Below are positions 6,669-8,162 of a stretch of DNA of 8,162 nt, in pieces. The stretch spans positions 1 to 8,162 of the forward strand of contig JAQUGB010000073.1 in assembly GCA_028684345.1 (NCBI GenBank). The letters run 5' to 3'. The notes under the pieces are model-generated. The model was not told the origin of the DNA and searched no databases. It saw only the letters and a list, made by a program, of their open reading frames with translations. Made by a program: the position numbers and the translations under genes. The first letter of the stretch is position 1; each line of letters opens with the position of its first letter. Origin of the DNA: Tepidiphilus sp. Lineage in GTDB: Bacteria > Pseudomonadota > Gammaproteobacteria > Burkholderiales > Rhodocyclaceae.

Positions 6669-6698
6669 TTCATGGGAAAGATTGGATTTTCCCACGAA
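6669..6698 (-). repeat. Inverted repeat (11-bp arms, 8-base loop) in the dsbA-tyrS gap
   Basis: Arms at 6669-6679 and 6688-6698 flank the loop 6680-6687. Read on the minus strand the arms pair over 11 positions, with ten Watson-Crick pairs and one G-U; on the plus strand that G-U position becomes an A-C mismatch. The element therefore fits a structure in the dsbA-tyrS transcript. It begins 12 bases past the dsbA stop codon and is followed by GC-rich sequence with no U-run, so it is not a standard intrinsic terminator. It could be an mRNA 3'-end stabiliser, a processing site or a weak attenuator. The rest of the gap (6625-6710) shows only the tyrS ribosome site. Confidence 0.6.
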
Positions 6699-6710
6699 AG
6701 CGGGCCCTCG

Positions 6711-7349
6711 TCAGCCGCGGCGCAGCCGGGCGATCAGCCGGTCGACTTCCTCGAGCGCCGCCTCGTGGCTGCCGGTGAGCGAGGCGGACGTGAGATAGCG
6801 CCCACCCACCGCCAGGGTCGGCACCCCGTCGATCTTGTAGGCACGGGCCCGCGCATCGGCCTCTTTCACGCGCGTCTCCACGCCGAACGAAGTCCAGGCA
6901 TCGTAGACCGCCTTGCCGTCGCCGCCGTTTTCCTGCACCCAGGCCCGCGCGCCGTCGCGGTCATAGACGAGACGCCGCTCGTCCTGCACCGCGGCGAAGA
7001 TTTTCGAGTGCAGCGCCTCGAGCTGACCGGTCGCATCGAGCGAAAAGTACAGTCGCGCCAGCCCCGCGAGCGCTCCTTGCCCCCAGATCACGGGGGAGCG
7101 ATGAAACGCCACGTCCTCGCTCAAGGTTTTCTTCCACCGTTCCACCAGCGGATCGAGATCGCGGCAATGCGGACAGCCATAGTGGAAGAACTCGATCACC
7201 TCGATCTTGCCAGCCAGGGTGGGCTGCGCCGGAGAAAGTTCCAAATGGGTCCTGCCCTGCCGTGCCTGCACGCTGCCAGCCCCGGCCAAAGCGAACGCGC
7301 CCAGAGCCTGGAGAAACCGTCTGCGGTCGATACCCCCGTTTTTCATCAT
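6711..7349 (-). CDS. dsbA: DsbA-type periplasmic thiol:disulfide oxidoreductase
   Basis: A 212-residue thioredoxin-fold oxidase predicted to put disulfide bonds into exported proteins. The active site is C59-P-H-C62 (HYGCPHC), the strongly oxidising dipeptide of DsbA, and the cis-proline loop is V176-P177 in KIDGVPTLAVGGRY. A helical insert lies between them, as in DsbA. The N-terminus carries R9-R10-R11-F-L-Q14 followed by a moderately hydrophobic run and an A-x-A-like cleavage site near residue 29 (S-V-Q-A), a good match to a twin-arginine signal. Two ATGs sit in tandem (7349 and 7346); GAGGAG (7358-7363), 8 bases before the first, favours 7349. That ribosome site overlaps the stop of the SPOR gene, so the two are probably coupled. 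No DsbB partner is visible, so the reoxidation partner lies elsewhere. DsbA rather than DsbC/G is supported by CPHC and the single compact domain. Confidence 0.93.
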   Translation of the reverse strand: MMKNGGIDRRRFLQALGAFALAGAGSVQARQGRTHLELSPAQPTLAGKIEVIEFFHYGCPHCRDLDPLVERWKKTLSEDVAFHRSPVIWGQGALAGLARLYFSLDATGQLEALHSKIFAAVQDERRLVYDRDGARAWVQENGGDGKAVYDAWTSFGVETRVKEADARARAYKIDGVPTLAVGGRYLTSASLTGSHEAALEEVDRLIARLRRG

Positions 7350-7361
7350 TCTCGTCGCTCC

Positions 7362-7946
7362 TCATCTAACCAGCGTCGGGGAATAGCCCGCCGCCTGTAA
7401 GCGAGCACGCGCCACCTGCGCTTCGTCCTGACTGCGGTAGGGGCCGGCGCGGACCCGATAGAGCGTACGACCATCGGGCATTCGCACCGGTTCCACCGTG
7501 GAAGTGATCCCCACCAACGCCAGCTCGGCGCGCACCCGGCTCGCCTCCCGCTCGTTGGCAAAAGCACCCACTTGCCAAAAAAGCCGCTCCTGCGTCTGTG
7601 CCGGGGGGGGCTCGGGCGCAATCGCCGCCACCCGAGGCGGCTCGGGCACTATGGTTGCCGGCTCTTTCGTCGTGCCGTTCGTTTCTCCGGTCAACGTCTT
7701 GTAGAAATCGAACTTCATATCGGACACTGCCCCACTGGAGGCAGAAGCCGCTTGCCCCGTGTCCCTGGTGGGCGCAGTCGTGAAAGGCGGCGTACGCGTA
7801 AACCACCAGGCGAAAGCCGCGGCGATCAGCGCCCCGATGGCCAGCCCGACCAACAAACCCAACGCCGTACCGCCGCCCGCGCCCAAGCGCCCTCCACTTC
7901 CAGCCCGCTGCGCTCGACGGCGACGGCAAACCCCCGGCTCGATCAT
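7362..7946 (-). CDS. SPOR-domain cell-envelope protein (FtsN-like)
   Basis: A 194-residue bitopic inner-membrane protein. Residues 1-26 are basic and Gly-rich (cytoplasmic), 27-50 are one membrane helix, and 51-120 are a Pro/Thr/Ala-rich periplasmic linker containing FDFYKTL (79-85), a short motif recurrent in FtsN-like SPOR proteins. Residues 121-194 form the SPOR domain (FWQVGAFANEREASRVRAEL, then R-T-L-Y-R-V-R-A-G-P-Y and A-R-L-Q-A-A-G-Y). SPOR domains bind glycan strands lacking stem peptides at the division septum, so a role in division or septal peptidoglycan is likely. Its place between argS and dsbA is an arrangement I know from betaproteobacteria. A strong ribosome site (GAGGAGGGGG, 7949-7958), core 5 bases from the ATG, overlaps the argS stop. 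The linker codons include a run of eight C on the coding strand. It is much shorter than E. coli FtsN, so I give no symbol. Confidence 0.88.
   Translation of the reverse strand: MIEPGVCRRRRAQRAGSGGRLGAGGGTALGLLVGLAIGALIAAAFAWWFTRTPPFTTAPTRDTGQAASASSGAVSDMKFDFYKTLTGETNGTTKEPATIVPEPPRVAAIAPEPPPAQTQERLFWQVGAFANEREASRVRAELALVGITSTVEPVRMPDGRTLYRVRAGPYRSQDEAQVARARLQAAGYSPTLVR
7603..7610 (-). repeat. Eight-base G/C homopolymer inside the SPOR gene
   Basis: Eight consecutive G on the plus strand (eight C on the coding strand) encode part of the Pro-Pro-Pro stretch in the linker between membrane helix and SPOR domain. A one-base slip here would shift the frame before the SPOR domain. The run is visible directly; any slippage is inference. 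It is also a place where sequencing errors are common. Confidence 0.55.
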
Positions 7947-7956
7947 GGCCCCCTCC

Positions 7957-8162
7957 TCACATCGACTCTGGCGCCGAGACCCCGAGCAGCCCCAAACCCG
8001 TGGCGAGCACCGTCTTCACCGCCGCCGCGAGCGCCAGCCGCGCCAGGCGCAATGGCTCTTCTTCCACCAGGATACGCTCGGCGTTGTACCAGGCGTGGAA
8101 GTCGGCCGCCAGATCCTTCAGATAGAACGCGATGTGGTGCGGTGCGCGCTCACTGGCCGCCG
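7957..8162 (-). CDS. argS: Arginyl-tRNA synthetase, C-terminal end (5' part outside window)
   Basis: The minus-strand frame is open from the window edge to TGA (7959-7957), giving 67 C-terminal residues. They match the anticodon-binding domain at the end of bacterial ArgRS: HHIAFYLKDLAADFHAWYNA, then R-I-L-V-E-E-E-P-L-R-L-A-R-L-A-L, and the ending VLATGLGLLGVSAPESM. ArgS attaches arginine to tRNA-Arg and needs the tRNA for amino-acid activation. The catalytic domain and HIGH motif lie outside the window. It is the most upstream visible gene of the minus-strand group; its stop touches the ribosome site of the SPOR gene, with 10 bases between its stop codon and the next ATG. No start codon for it falls inside the window, so it is easy to miss by simple ORF calling. 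Confidence 0.95.
   Translation of the reverse strand, partial: AASERAPHHIAFYLKDLAADFHAWYNAERILVEEEPLRLARLALAAAVKTVLATGLGLLGVSAPESM

Noticed and set aside
5383..6798. A 471-codon plus-strand open frame opposite tyrS
   Set aside because: It is a complement of tyrS codons with no recognisable fold and an unusual composition; tyrS motifs are intact on the minus strand.

Overview
The window is a GC-rich stretch of bacterial chromosome, densely packed with genes and with almost no non-coding sequence. The protein families, and the argS – SPOR-domain protein – dsbA gene order (an arrangement I know from betaproteobacteria), suggest a high-GC betaproteobacterium. Placement below that level is not supported by anything I can see. 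There are no rRNA or tRNA genes, CRISPR arrays, insertion sequences or phage genes.

Plus-strand half (1-3197). The window opens inside the last third of a beta-class carbonic anhydrase gene. After a 49-bp gap holding a TACAAT -10-like box come two genes overlapping by ATGA. The first encodes an exported PhnD-type (phosphonate-family) substrate-binding protein. The second encodes an inner-membrane protein with a periplasmic domain, HAMP, a degenerate GGDEF domain (D-A-D-E-F) and an EAL domain that keeps all the catalytic residues I could align. No ABC permease or ATPase is present. The best reading is a ligand sensor: the binding protein reports to the membrane protein, which then changes c-di-GMP level. 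This is the most interesting locus in the window.

Minus-strand half (3215-8162). Reading right to left: argS (3' end only), a single-pass SPOR-domain cell-envelope protein, a DsbA-type thiol oxidase with a twin-arginine-like signal, tyrS, comM (YifB) and pdxH. Stops and starts are tightly linked. Three stop codons lie inside or touch the Shine-Dalgarno sequence of the next gene, and tyrS/comM overlap by ATGA. The only real gap (86 bp, dsbA to tyrS) carries an 11-bp-arm inverted repeat that pairs better in the minus-strand RNA. The group looks like one or two housekeeping operons covering tRNA charging, envelope and disulfide functions, DNA uptake/recombination and vitamin B6 synthesis.

The two halves converge at 3197/3215 with 17 bp between stop codons and no recognisable terminator.
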